Origin: Primorskyibacter marinus
GTDB lineage: Bacteria > Pseudomonadota > Alphaproteobacteria > Rhodobacterales > Rhodobacteraceae
Direction: 5' to 3'
DNA: 64,000 bases
Assembly: GCF_003313245.1 (NCBI RefSeq)
Contig: NZ_QJSD01000010.1
Location: 56,838-120,837 of the forward strand
Below the pieces are notes generated by a model. That model ran no database searches, was not told the origin of the DNA, and saw nothing but the letters and a program-made list of their open reading frames with translations. Position numbers and translations under genes: made by a program. The stretch's first letter is position 1; each line of letters opens with the position of its first letter. Positions 51,112-59,113 of this stretch are shown here, in pieces.

Positions 51112-51516
51112 ATGATCGGTCGCCTGAATCACGTCGCCATTGCCGTCCCGGATCTGGACGCTGCCTGCGCTCAGTATCGTTCGGCGCTGGGTGCATCCGT
51201 TGGTGCCCCCCAGGACGAACCCGATCACGGCGTAACGGTCGTGTTCATCGAATTGCCCAACACCAAGATCGAACTGCTTTACCCTTTGGGGGACGACAGC
51301 CCGATCAACGGCTTTCTTGAAAAGAACCCCGCAGGCGGCATCCATCACATCTGCTACGAGGTCGATGACATTCTGGCCGCGCGTGACCACCTGAAGGCCA
51401 CAGGTGCCCGCGTGCTGGGCTCTGGTGAGCCCAAGATCGGCGCGCATGGCAAGCCGGTGCTGTTCCTGCACCCCAAGGATTTCAACGGCTGTCTGGTCGA
51501 ATTGGAACAGGTCTGA
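51112..51516 (+). CDS. mce: Methylmalonyl-CoA epimerase
   Basis: 134 residues of the glyoxalase/VOC fold: RLNHVAIAVPDLDAAC with the first His ligand, IHHICYEVDDILAARD with the second, FLHPKDFNGCLVELEQV with the C-terminal Glu. It interconverts (S)- and (R)-methylmalonyl-CoA in the propionyl-CoA pathway. Start at 51112 has GGAG upstream. Followed by a small DUF1467 gene 19 bp away, a pairing usual in this group. Confidence 0.93.
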   Translation: MIGRLNHVAIAVPDLDAACAQYRSALGASVGAPQDEPDHGVTVVFIELPNTKIELLYPLGDDSPINGFLEKNPAGGIHHICYEVDDILAARDHLKATGARVLGSGEPKIGAHGKPVLFLHPKDFNGCLVELEQV

Positions 51517-51535
51517 CAACCAGGAGCATCGTCAA

Positions 51536-51832
51536 ATGTCCATTGTTTCTGCTGTCGTTCTTTTCGCGGTGATCTGGTTTCTGTGCTTCCTGATCATCAT
51601 TCCGCTTCGCTTGCAAACCCAGGGCGATGTGAACAAGATCGTGCCCGGCACACATGCAAGTGCGCCAGAGCATCACGGGCTGAAAAAGAAGGCCCTGATC
51701 ACCACGGGGATCTCCGCGGTCTTGTGGGCCATTATCGCTGGCGTCATCCTGTCTGGGTGGATCACCGTGCGTGATCTGGACATGTTCAACCGGATGGCAC
51801 CCGAGACTGAAGTTCATGAAACAGATGGGTAA
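51536..51832 (+). CDS. DUF1467 family small membrane protein
   Basis: 98 residues with two transmembrane segments (about 4-24 and 54-76) and the conserved central part LRLQTQGDVNKIVPGTHASAPEH. CAGGAG lies just before the ATG at 51536. It is co-directional with the epimerase gene. The last 47 bases overlap the 3' end of the convergent EI24-like gene. Function unknown. Confidence 0.85.
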   Translation: MSIVSAVVLFAVIWFLCFLIIIPLRLQTQGDVNKIVPGTHASAPEHHGLKKKALITTGISAVLWAIIAGVILSGWITVRDLDMFNRMAPETEVHETDG

Positions 51833-52484
51833 AGGTGGCAGCACCCAAAATCGGGATCAACAGGTTCACCAACGGCACCGATAGCGGCACTGCCATCAGC
51901 ACGCCGGCCAGCCAGATCGTCGCCATGTGACGCCTGCGCAGACGTTTCGCCTCGGCCCGGCCTACCCGCCGCATCGCCGCAAGCGTGAAGTATTCCCGCC
52001 CCAACAGAAACCCGTTCACACCCCAGAAAATAAACGGCCACGCGGGCAGAAAGATCAGCCCCAGTATAAGCGCCATAATATTGGCGAGGATCAGCACCCC
52101 GAGAAAATTGACCGTGTCGCGCAGGGCGTCCCCGAAAGGCACTGGGGCTGCGGGAGGCAAATCGGGATAGTGCCGGTCCTCCACCGCCTGCGCCACATCG
52201 TCAAGAAACATCGAGGTGATGGCAGAGGCAACCGGCACCATCAGAAAAACCGACAGAACCATCATCAGGCCAATCGCCGCCCAACTGGCGAAATCATCCA
52301 ATGCGGTGATCTCGCGGCCGAACAGCGTCACGCCGTCGGGGATGATTGCGTCGAGCAGCCACAAGAAACCGGCCGTGGCCCCTATCAGCAATGCGATTGT
52401 CAGCCCGATCCCCAGCACCAGAACCTTGCGAAACCGCATATCTCCGATCTGGGCGACAGCCGCCAGAAACGACGACAGGATCAT
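51786..52484 (-). CDS. EI24 / CysZ-like membrane protein
   Basis: 232 residues with about four to six transmembrane helices; motifs PDLPPAAPVPFGDALRDTVNF, FWGVNGFLLGREYFTLAAMRR and a C-terminal VPLVNLLIPILGAATFTHLFHEL are those of the EI24 domain, which includes the sulfate permease-like CysZ. Its transport role is not shown here. The ATG at 52484 overlaps the nitroreductase stop by 4 bp. Confidence 0.85.
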   Translation of the reverse strand: MILSSFLAAVAQIGDMRFRKVLVLGIGLTIALLIGATAGFLWLLDAIIPDGVTLFGREITALDDFASWAAIGLMMVLSVFLMVPVASAITSMFLDDVAQAVEDRHYPDLPPAAPVPFGDALRDTVNFLGVLILANIMALILGLIFLPAWPFIFWGVNGFLLGREYFTLAAMRRVGRAEAKRLRRRHMATIWLAGVLMAVPLSVPLVNLLIPILGAATFTHLFHELQSRVPSG

Positions 52485-53059
52485 TCTGAAACCCAGCTCG
52501 TGATGTCGTCCAGCACCGGCCGCGGACGTTCAGGCGGGGCCGTCGTCTCTGTCCCGATATGGATGTATCCGGCGATACGTTCATGCGATGTCAGGCCAAG
52601 CGCCTCTTCCATGAATATTCGATCATGCGCGACCCAGCCAGACAGCCAGTTTGCCCCCCAGCCGGTCGCCAGAGCCGCGTTCAAAAGCGCAAGACACACC
52701 GCTCCGGCGGAATAGGTCTGCTCCAGCAACGGCACCTTCTCGGCTTTGCGTTCTACCTGCACGACCGCGACACAAAGCGGACTGTCGGAAAACTGCGACC
52801 GCCCCTTGTCAATCTTGCTTTCCTCCAGTCCCAGGCTTTTGCCCCGCCGTTCGGCCGCAGTGGCCAGACGTTGCAACGCCGCCCCCTGAAGGACGATGAA
52901 CCGCCACGGTTCCAGCTTGCCATGATCGGGCGTCCGCGCCGCTGCGGTCAGGATTTTCTCCAACGCCTGCGTGTCGGGTGCCGGGCCTGTCAGGGTCTTG
53001 GCGGGACGCGACCGCCGGCTCAATAGAAATTCCATCGCAGAGGGGTTGGGCGCGGGCAT
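52481..53059 (-). CDS. Nitroreductase family protein (YdjA-like)
   Basis: 192 residues. FMN-binding motifs: LLSRRSRPAKTLTGPAPD at the N-terminus, AARTPDHGKLEPWRFIVLQG and ATGWGANWLSGWVAHD. Members reduce nitro or quinone compounds with NAD(P)H; physiological substrates are mostly unknown. First gene of a two-gene minus-strand unit with the EI24-like gene. It is the last clear core gene before the accessory region. Confidence 0.9.
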   Translation of the reverse strand: MPAPNPSAMEFLLSRRSRPAKTLTGPAPDTQALEKILTAAARTPDHGKLEPWRFIVLQGAALQRLATAAERRGKSLGLEESKIDKGRSQFSDSPLCVAVVQVERKAEKVPLLEQTYSAGAVCLALLNAALATGWGANWLSGWVAHDRIFMEEALGLTSHERIAGYIHIGTETTAPPERPRPVLDDITSWVSE

Positions 53060-53529
53060 GGGCGGTCTCCTGTTATGACTGCCCCTATGTCTGCCGGGAA
53101 CCGAAAGGTTTCAAGGGTTTTCAAATGGTTTTAATCAGGTACCCTCCGGAGATCATCATCGGATACCCCCATCAACAGCCGAAAGCTATGCGCGTTTTTG
53201 TGGTGCGGTATGATTTACAGCCATATATATCGTGCTCTGCTCCCCAAGGTTGGACCGTTTGAAACTGGAATTTTCCGGCTGTTTCACGATGACGGGCCGG
53301 TGACGTCACCAGGATAGCGCATGGGCGTTGTTCCGCAAATCAGGTTCGGGATCGAAAACTTGCCACAACTCATCGAAATGGACCGTGGGCACGCGCGCTG
53401 ACCTCGTCGCGGCCTACGCCGGATGCGTGCGACCTTCCAATCGGTTGGCCAAGCCAAAATTTTGCTTTGAAGTGACGTTGATTAGCAAGTAGTAGATTAT
53501 CGCGGACTGTTTTACAGACTGCTTTCAGC

Positions 53530-53556
53530 GGCTCCGTAGCTCAACTGGATAGAGCA
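53530..53556 (+). pseudogene. 5' fragment of a tRNA-Arg gene
   Basis: 27 bases identical to the first 27 of the intact tRNA-Arg at 53837 except one C-to-T change; it stops after the D stem. The sequence that follows (GGAATAACCCCC) has no tRNA character. Confidence 0.75.
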
Positions 53557-53698
53557 GGAATAACCCCCTACCACCTACCACGTTTTCTTAAGTCACTGAT
53601 TTATATGTATATATCAGGTAGTATGAATGCCATATTGGCACTTATTCGTCCGTGGGTTGGTTGACATCAAGTGGAACTTGCATAGAAGATCATCAAGT

Positions 53699-53770
53699 GC
53701 GCCCATGTAATTCAACTGGATAGAATATCCGACTTCTAAGCGGAGGGTCTGAGGAGGAAAAGAGGAGCGC
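53699..53770 (+). pseudogene. Decayed tRNA-Arg copy
   Basis: Begins GCGCCCATGTAATTC, keeps the D arm (ATTC...GAAT) and a CTTCTAA anticodon loop (TCT) flanked by TCCGA/GCGGA with one mismatch, but the T arm is lost and the acceptor pairs only partly. It therefore resembles a divergent tRNA-Arg(TCT) that no longer folds properly. It is unlike the neighbour at 53837 in acceptor sequence. Confidence 0.55.
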
Positions 53771-53836
53771 AAACAGCCGGTTAGGTTTTCCGGGGCGCGT
53801 TGCGAACCGTTTTCCGAACCGTTATCACGGCGTCAC

Positions 53837-53913
53837 GGCCCCGTAGCTCAACTGGATAGAGCAAGCGCCTTCTAAGCGCTAGGTTCCGGGTTCAAGTCCT
53901 GGCGGGGTCGCCA
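53837..53913 (+). tRNA. tRNA-Arg (anticodon TCT)
   Basis: Complete cloverleaf: acceptor GGCCCCG/CGGGGTC, D stem GCTC/GAGC, anticodon stem AGCGC/GCGCT with loop CTTCTAA (anticodon TCT), T stem CCGGG/CCTGG around TTCAAGT, discriminator G and encoded CCA (53911-53913). It reads AGA and is often an integration target. Confidence 0.95.
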
Positions 53914-54113
53914 ACTCCTTTCTTCACTGCCGAGGGGGCATATGAGTGCGCAAAACGCGGCTTTTCATGCAAATCCGTGTCAAGAGTATTCCTGCGAGAT
54001 CGCGGGAATTCGCGTAGTGGTATGATATCCATATATCTTTTTGAGGTTTCGCTATTTTAGCATTTTCCGCTCGGCCACGCCGAGCTTTCGCATCCAGGAT
54101 CGCTGGATAGGAG

Positions 54114-56057
54114 CTACCAAAACGCCCTGACCGCCTCTGCCCGTAAGAAGACTTGGCCGAAGTCCTGGCCACCAGGGGCGAAGGGAGCGACTTCGGAAGC
54201 CTCAAGCAGGCTCCTTAAAGTATTGCGATGTTGCCCCGTCTCCCTGGAAAGTGTGGTTAGCGTCACGAAGCGCCCATGAAAGGATGCGATATCTTCAGCC
54301 GATAGCCGGTACTGCTGGCGTCCAGTCTTGGGGCTCGTTTCTTGAAAAACCGGAGTATGACCCGCTTCGATCAAGGAGATGAAGTTCCCGTGATTTCGTA
54401 GCCCGATGTATCGGCCGAATTCTGCGGCGCTCATCACCCCGCGCGGCTCTGTTTTGACGACAGTTTCATCTTGGAGCTGCGCTGCGAGAAGGCGATCTAT
54501 TTCGGATTTTTTGACAACCAGTCCATGGAGGCCGCGCACCGCGGCTCGCTTCCCGAGAGTCAGTTGGTTGTCGTGAATGGCATCGATCTGGTCCCGCAAG
54601 CTCACCCGGGTCCGTTTGCGGGCGAGCAGGAGTGTTTCCCAATCTGGGTCATGATCTGCAACTGGCTTTGCCCTCTCGCAAAGGCCCGCGACAAAATCAA
54701 CTCCGTCGGAAATTCGCCACGGGTTTTTGACCCTGGCGACCTGGGTACGCGGAATCAGGAGACCTTCCTTTTCGAAGGCTTCCAATTCCTTTTTTGTCGC
54801 GCCGATGGACTTGCGCAGGGCGATCGGCCCGACGAGAGTCGGAATTTCGCTAAGGAGATCGGCGTATTTTCTGGCATCAAACAAGCGGCGACGAGGGGGC
54901 CTGTCATCATCGAGGGAAATCGCGCCCGCCTCGACCAGGAAGTGCGCGATGGCTCCGTGTACGATGCCTGCTTCTTGTGATGCTGTGGTTAGCGAGTACA
55001 GTCGCCGCTCTTCAACGACCTCCCCCAGAAGTTTCTTCCCGGCGGCAACAGGCCAGTGATCGAGGATTACATCCCGCAACAAATGCCTGTAGGAGGCGAA
55101 CTCTTCAACTGCAACGTACTCACCATTGAGACGAGAGAACAACAATCCGTAAGCTTTGTTGGGCTCGCCATCGCAGTTGCGACCAATTTTTGCCAAGGAT
55201 TCCCGCACGGCATTCTCGCCCAATTTGGTGATCTCGAAGCCCGCTGCGCTATCCGCGCCGGGAGGCAGGCCTTCCTCGGCGCCCTCATCTTGAAGAATGG
55301 CCTGCCCCATTAGGCGGCAGAAGGTCGTCGCGGCGAACAGGGGATGGCCCGAGAACCACGTCTCGTCCCGGCCATCCTGAAGGCGACCATCAAGCCAGAT
55401 ATCATACGGCGTGGGTTCCACTAACGTCAGGTCATACTTCCCCGCGAGGATGCTGTCTTTAACCTCGGAGAGGCGCGCTGCGATGTCATATCGTTCTCTC
55501 GGGCGATCGGATGACCAGAGCTTTACCAGGGGGTGGTTGTGCCGAAGGCAGATATTGGCTTCGCGCATCTGCCAGTCGCCACGCATTACCATGGCGGCGG
55601 TCGACGGACCGTCCTTTTGCATGGTGTCTTCTCGCAGGCAGACTGGGCACCCTCGCATGACCGGATTGCGAAGCGCACGCGATACGAAGACCTCGCCACG
55701 GAACGTCATACGTACGTTACCCGTCCGAACACCGGTCCAAGAAAGCATTTCCTCCAATTGCCCCGGCTCAAGGTCAGCCCATGCCGCAAGGGCTTCGAAC
55801 GCTTCGGGCCCTTGCTCGAGAAACCGTTTGAACGAGGTGCCCATATCGTTGGCAACCTCGATGACATCTGTGTCCCACGTGGCAGCGAGGCGAGAAAGAT
55901 AAGAGAATACAGTCTCGCGCGGCGCCGGCGGAGGGTTGGATACTGGTAGGTGTGTCAGATTTCGAGTGGTATGTTCGGTCACATCTGGACTGGCCTGCCT
56001 TGCTGCGTTCGGAATTTTTCTGTTTGAAATTGATACCAGCCGCAGGCCCCACCGCAT
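54114..56057 (-). CDS. TniQ-family protein, stand-alone
   Basis: 647 residues from the ATG at 56057; an in-frame GTG at 55982 is an alternative start and neither has a clear ribosome-binding site. The TniQ domain is recognisable from PRETVFSYLSRLA near residue 47 and a zinc knuckle CPVC (Cys137, Cys140) with CLRH (Cys170, His173). The long C-terminal part (about 250-647) has repeated helix-turn-helix-like segments (e.g. ALRKSIGATKKELEAFEKEGLL), as in TnsD-like DNA targeting proteins. No tnsA, tnsB or tnsC is present in the window. It points at the tRNA-Arg, 200 bp away. Confidence 0.85.
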   Translation of the reverse strand: MRWGLRLVSISNRKIPNAARQASPDVTEHTTRNLTHLPVSNPPPAPRETVFSYLSRLAATWDTDVIEVANDMGTSFKRFLEQGPEAFEALAAWADLEPGQLEEMLSWTGVRTGNVRMTFRGEVFVSRALRNPVMRGCPVCLREDTMQKDGPSTAAMVMRGDWQMREANICLRHNHPLVKLWSSDRPRERYDIAARLSEVKDSILAGKYDLTLVEPTPYDIWLDGRLQDGRDETWFSGHPLFAATTFCRLMGQAILQDEGAEEGLPPGADSAAGFEITKLGENAVRESLAKIGRNCDGEPNKAYGLLFSRLNGEYVAVEEFASYRHLLRDVILDHWPVAAGKKLLGEVVEERRLYSLTTASQEAGIVHGAIAHFLVEAGAISLDDDRPPRRRLFDARKYADLLSEIPTLVGPIALRKSIGATKKELEAFEKEGLLIPRTQVARVKNPWRISDGVDFVAGLCERAKPVADHDPDWETLLLARKRTRVSLRDQIDAIHDNQLTLGKRAAVRGLHGLVVKKSEIDRLLAAQLQDETVVKTEPRGVMSAAEFGRYIGLRNHGNFISLIEAGHTPVFQETSPKTGRQQYRLSAEDIASFHGRFVTLTTLSRETGQHRNTLRSLLEASEVAPFAPGGQDFGQVFLRAEAVRAFW

Positions 56058-56221
56058 AGGCTTTCAGATGCGCGAAAATGGCGATGATCCGTACAATGAG
56101 CTCGCAATCATTCTGTCTTGACCTCATCGGAATCTATGGGACGCAAAACAGCTAATTTCCCATGCAGGAATGAGGGGGGGTGACCGTCGACCACCGACTT
56201 GAGGCGGTCAACGGCTCTTTG

Positions 56222-56623
56222 TCAGTTGGTCGCCCGCGACGCCTTGACGGCCGCTTCGATCCGTCCATAGGCGCGCAGGGCATCGTGTTTAGAGTGATGA
56301 CCGAAGCAGGACGGGTGGGCATATGTATCGGTGCCCGTATCTTCGATCCTGTAACCGAGAGCGAGGAAGGCTTCGTGTGCCGCCTCGGTCAACCGCGCGG
56401 GATAGCTTGGAGAGGCCACAACGGTCAAGTCAGCAAACTTCCGACCGATTTGCGTGTAATGCCGGTCGATCCATATGCGAACACGAGATAGGCTGTGCTT
56501 CTCGATGAGCCATAGCGTCACGTCGCAGATTTCTTGCTCCATCCCGAATTCATCGGGATAGACGCTCAGGCGGCGTGCCCGTGCCACCTGAAGGCCACAG
56601 CTTACCCCGGTTTCAGGCGACAT
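56222..56623 (-). CDS. Hypothetical protein, accessory region
   Basis: 133 residues from the ATG at 56623, which overlaps the end of the upstream gene by 11 bp. The protein has EICDVTLWLIEKHSLSRVRIWIDRHYTQIGRKF and a His-rich segment (HPSCFGHHSKHD). I recognise no family. It is probably co-expressed with the next upstream gene. Confidence 0.5.
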   Translation of the reverse strand: MSPETGVSCGLQVARARRLSVYPDEFGMEQEICDVTLWLIEKHSLSRVRIWIDRHYTQIGRKFADLTVVASPSYPARLTEAAHEAFLALGYRIEDTGTDTYAHPSCFGHHSKHDALRAYGRIEAAVKASRATN

Positions 56624-56963
56624 GGCGGCACCGTGCGAGAAGCTCGCTGACGCGCGCGCCATGCCACCGCGTCATGTCGGCGGCCGACAGGCACCGCTCA
56701 TGACCGATCCGATCGAGCGATGACAGTGGCTGTTCGGCCAGGATGCGGTGGATGTCCCGCAGTGCGGACTCGACGGCTTCGACATCCGGGATCGGCTGCC
56801 CGTATGCCGCATGCAGATCGCAGAGCGCCGCGAAGCCGCTCGGGTCATCGAGGGCATCGAGCAGGTCGCAGAGACTTGCGCCGTGGCGGCGCAGGTATTG
56901 CTCCACCAAGTAGGCAGTGTTGAAACGCGCCTCGTCAATGTCGAGGGTGGTGGTGTTAAGCAT
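56613..56963 (-). CDS. Hypothetical protein, accessory region
   Basis: 116 residues from the ATG at 56963 with a good GGGAGATCATC ribosome-binding site. Contains TLDIDEARFNTAYLVEQYLRRHG and a helical C-terminal part (ESALRDIHRILAEQPLSSL). No family recognised. The same strand and overlap with the next gene suggest an operon. Confidence 0.5.
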   Translation of the reverse strand: MLNTTTLDIDEARFNTAYLVEQYLRRHGASLCDLLDALDDPSGFAALCDLHAAYGQPIPDVEAVESALRDIHRILAEQPLSSLDRIGHERCLSAADMTRWHGARVSELLARCRHVA

Positions 56964-57094
56964 GATGATCTCCCTTTTCATGCGGTATCGGTTTGCCTGA
57001 TTCATCGGCGTCATGTTCCGCGTATCGTGATAGACGGGTTTCGCCTCGCATCGCCGAAGATGACCTACGGCGATGCGGGACTGGGCTCCGGGCT

Positions 57095-57490
57095 TTAGAT
57101 TGTATGCTCGTCCGCCACCGCGGCGAGTCCGGCTGAATGCAATGCCTGGTGGAGACCGTCCGCGAGCAGACAGATCTCCGGCACGATGGGATCGTCAGGC
57201 GCGATAGTCGCAAGCCGACCTTCAGCCTCCCAGTCATCGCCCGGCGCGTGATCGAGGAACAAGATTCTGCGCAGCTCAAGCAGCAGGCGTTGCACGCGCC
57301 GCGTCATCCGTCCGGGCTGGTCGACGCCGTCGCGTATGGCATTGACCAGACGTGCGCCTCGCCGCCCCGCCAGTAGAACCGCAGCATGGCCAAGGGCTTC
57401 GTCGTGCCCGGCGAGAAACGCCCGCAGCGCCAATTCGCCGAGCGACATGACACGGCTTTCTGCGCCGTGATCGAATTTTGTGTGAAACAT
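57095..57490 (-). CDS. Hypothetical protein, accessory region
   Basis: 131 residues, helical, Ala/Leu/Arg rich: LGELALRAFLAGHDEALGHAAVLLAGRRGARLVNAIRDGV. The ATG at 57490 is preceded by GGATCCCTC. First of three small minus-strand genes with 130 bp to the next. No family recognised. Confidence 0.5.
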   Translation of the reverse strand: MFHTKFDHGAESRVMSLGELALRAFLAGHDEALGHAAVLLAGRRGARLVNAIRDGVDQPGRMTRRVQRLLLELRRILFLDHAPGDDWEAEGRLATIAPDDPIVPEICLLADGLHQALHSAGLAAVADEHTI

Positions 57491-57808
57491 GAGGGATCCT
57501 TTGGCTATTTGGTCCCGGGCTTCGTCCCAGGGGTCAGGTCGGATCGGATGTCCATGTTCATTGTCGGCGCACCGTCAGGGCGCCTTCTGAGAAGGCGAGA
57601 GATTGGCGCGGGTAGTCTGGCGCAATTCCTTTCGTCGAGCTTGGGGGCTGTTTGTGCCGTCAGATGCAAGTGACATTGGCCGAAGACCTTGAAGGCGAAG
57701 CCATTTCCATAAAATTTCCTGAGAAAGATATCCTCGCAGAAGTGCGGGGCCGTTGAATGTCACTGAGTACTCACCCAACCCCCGCAAAAATGGGGGGCCA
57801 ACTTTCTG

Positions 57809-57975
57809 GGCCGAGGCTGTGTGAAAACTCGCCCTTGGACTACGACTTCCGGAACGACGTTCTCGTCAGGCCGAGAAGCCGCGCGATCGTTCCGCATGTC
57901 GATGACATTGGCTCTCCTATCAGAAATCTGTTCCCGTCTGATGCGGAAAATCTGAGTTTTCACACAGCCTCGGCC
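57809..57975. mobile_element. MITE-like element, 167 bp with perfect terminal inverted repeats
   Basis: The ends are GAGGCTGTGTGAAAACTC and its exact reverse complement, each extended outward by GGCC, giving 22 identical bases inverted; GGCC may be a 4-bp target duplication. The 120-bp interior has no transposase. From memory such GGCTGTGTGAAAAC tips occur on IS elements in this group (IS5- or IS1182-like), whose enzyme could mobilise this element; not verified. Confidence 0.75.
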
Positions 57976-57991
57976 GCGGTTGCAGCAGTGG

Positions 57992-58020
57992 TTGACTATT
58001 AGATTTTGAAACGATATCAA
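57992..58020 (+). promoter_or_regulatory. Promoter of the 58055 gene
   Basis: TTGACT (57992-57997), 17-base spacer, TATCAA (58015-58020): a good sigma-70-type match 16 bp outside the MITE-like element. Start of RNA near 58027. Confidence 0.55.
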
Positions 58021-58054
58021 ATGTCGTGTCGAAATTAAAAATAGTGGGGACAGT

Positions 58055-58339
58055 ATGATTTCGGGTGTCAACGGTACCAACCTCGTACTGGAAGCCATGG
58101 TTAAGGCGCGGATCGAGAAAGGGATGATCAATCGAGCAAGCATAGTAAAAGGTGAACACGGCTACACCGTTCAGTTCTATGGGCCTGCTGCTGAGTGGAA
58201 TGGAGAACCTATTGTCCTTTGTAGCGCGAGGAATCCCTACGAGCCTCGACAATTCAAAAGCTTAGATGGGGCGGCCTCCCAAGTTTCAAAAATTGGTTTT
58301 GATGATATTTCTATAACCGCAGTTTCATCGAAAACCTGA
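58055..58339 (+). CDS. Small hypothetical protein, accessory (ParC-like C-terminus)
   Basis: 94 residues from the ATG at 58055 with GGGGA upstream. The C-terminal part NPYEPRQFKSLDGAASQVSKIGFDDI resembles the RxFxSLDxAxxxLxxIGF pattern of small plasmid-linked proteins sometimes called ParC, from memory. Function unknown. Codon use is more A+T-rich than the core. Confidence 0.55.
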   Translation: MISGVNGTNLVLEAMVKARIEKGMINRASIVKGEHGYTVQFYGPAAEWNGEPIVLCSARNPYEPRQFKSLDGAASQVSKIGFDDISITAVSSKT

Positions 58340-58701
58340 AAACTATTCTGGAGCGCTCGAGGCCTCCTCATCCTGGCCGCATGCACAAAGATCTTAGGAT
58401 GAAATTCCGCTTCACGGGGCTGGGCGGCTCAAGATGAAGGTCTCTGCAGCTTTGAGACCAGGCAAATGCAGTCGCAACGTCGTTCCATCCCGGAGAAGTT
58501 GCTCAGGGTGCAGAGCTCAAACCGGTCATGCGGCGGCACAGCAGCGGAACACGCGTGGTCGCCCCCAAGCGCGACATCACTCCCGGCCCTTTGCTGCCTT
58601 TCAGCCTTCGCCTCAGGTTCTACATTTGTATCCCGCTCTGAAAACATTGGCTTTCGTGATAGCCTCCCCTATCCCCTGCCGAAGACTAACGAGGTATCCA
58701 G
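58340..58701. other. Region without a clear gene
   Basis: 362 bases. Short frames occur on both strands (for example 58434-58712 plus, 58429-58647 minus) but overlap each other and look unlike proteins. No element or hairpin stands out. Confidence 0.5.
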
Positions 58702-58968
58702 ATGGTACGTGAACCCAACCTTGTCATATCCAGCGCCTCGCAGCGCATCGTAGAGGGTGAGGTTCCATTCAAGGTGGATATCTACAAACTCGAAAACGGG
58801 GACGGCTGGACGCTGGAAGTTGTGACCGAAGACGGCACATCCATTGTTTGGGACGATCTCTTCGACGATGATCGGGCAGCGTTCGACGTGGCGCTCAATA
58901 CCATCCGCAGAGAAGGTGCCGTGGCGTTCGCCAACGGTGGATCGAACGTCATCCCGTTCAAACAGTAA
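58702..58968 (+). CDS. Small hypothetical acidic protein
   Basis: 88 residues from the ATG at 58702 with AGGT nearby. Contains KVDIYKLENGDGWTLEVVTEDGTSIVWDDLFDDDRAAFD and ends SNVIPFKQ. I recall similar small proteins from alphaproteobacterial plasmids and islands, with no known function. It lies 145 bp upstream of the defence genes on the same strand and could be a regulator or unrelated cargo. Confidence 0.6.
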   Translation: MVREPNLVISSASQRIVEGEVPFKVDIYKLENGDGWTLEVVTEDGTSIVWDDLFDDDRAAFDVALNTIRREGAVAFANGGSNVIPFKQ

Positions 58969-59113
58969 GTGACGGCCTGAAGCTGCCGTCCAAGTCACAT
59001 GAATTTGTGTCTGCTTAGAGCCCTCTTGTTGTTGTGTCATAGATCATGAATTATCGGAAAAGTTGAAGTTGGTTGACGAACTGCAATCAACGCAATTTTT
59101 TCAGCAGGCGCCC

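Larger units (their letters stand above)
53060..53836. other. Gene-free stretch at the island's left edge
   Basis: 777 bases with no supported gene. It is A+T-richer and irregular; it contains a 5' fragment of tRNA-Arg (53530-53556), an A+T near-palindrome (53596-53617) and a decayed tRNA-Arg (53699-53770). It looks like a scar of earlier integrations. Confidence 0.7.
57491..58054. other. Intergenic region with a MITE-like element
   Basis: 564 bases between divergent small genes. It holds the MITE-like element (57809-57975) and a promoter for the gene at 58055 (57992-58020). A 30-codon frame at 57664-57756 is not supported. Nothing else is seen. Confidence 0.6.

Noticed and set aside
57575-57787. 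70-codon minus-strand frame
   Set aside because: No ribosome-binding site or recognisable composition; the region is better read as intergenic.
58429-58712. Overlapping short frames on both strands
   Set aside because: They overlap each other, one would overlap the start of the 58702 gene, and the proteins are Ser/Pro/Arg rich without structure.
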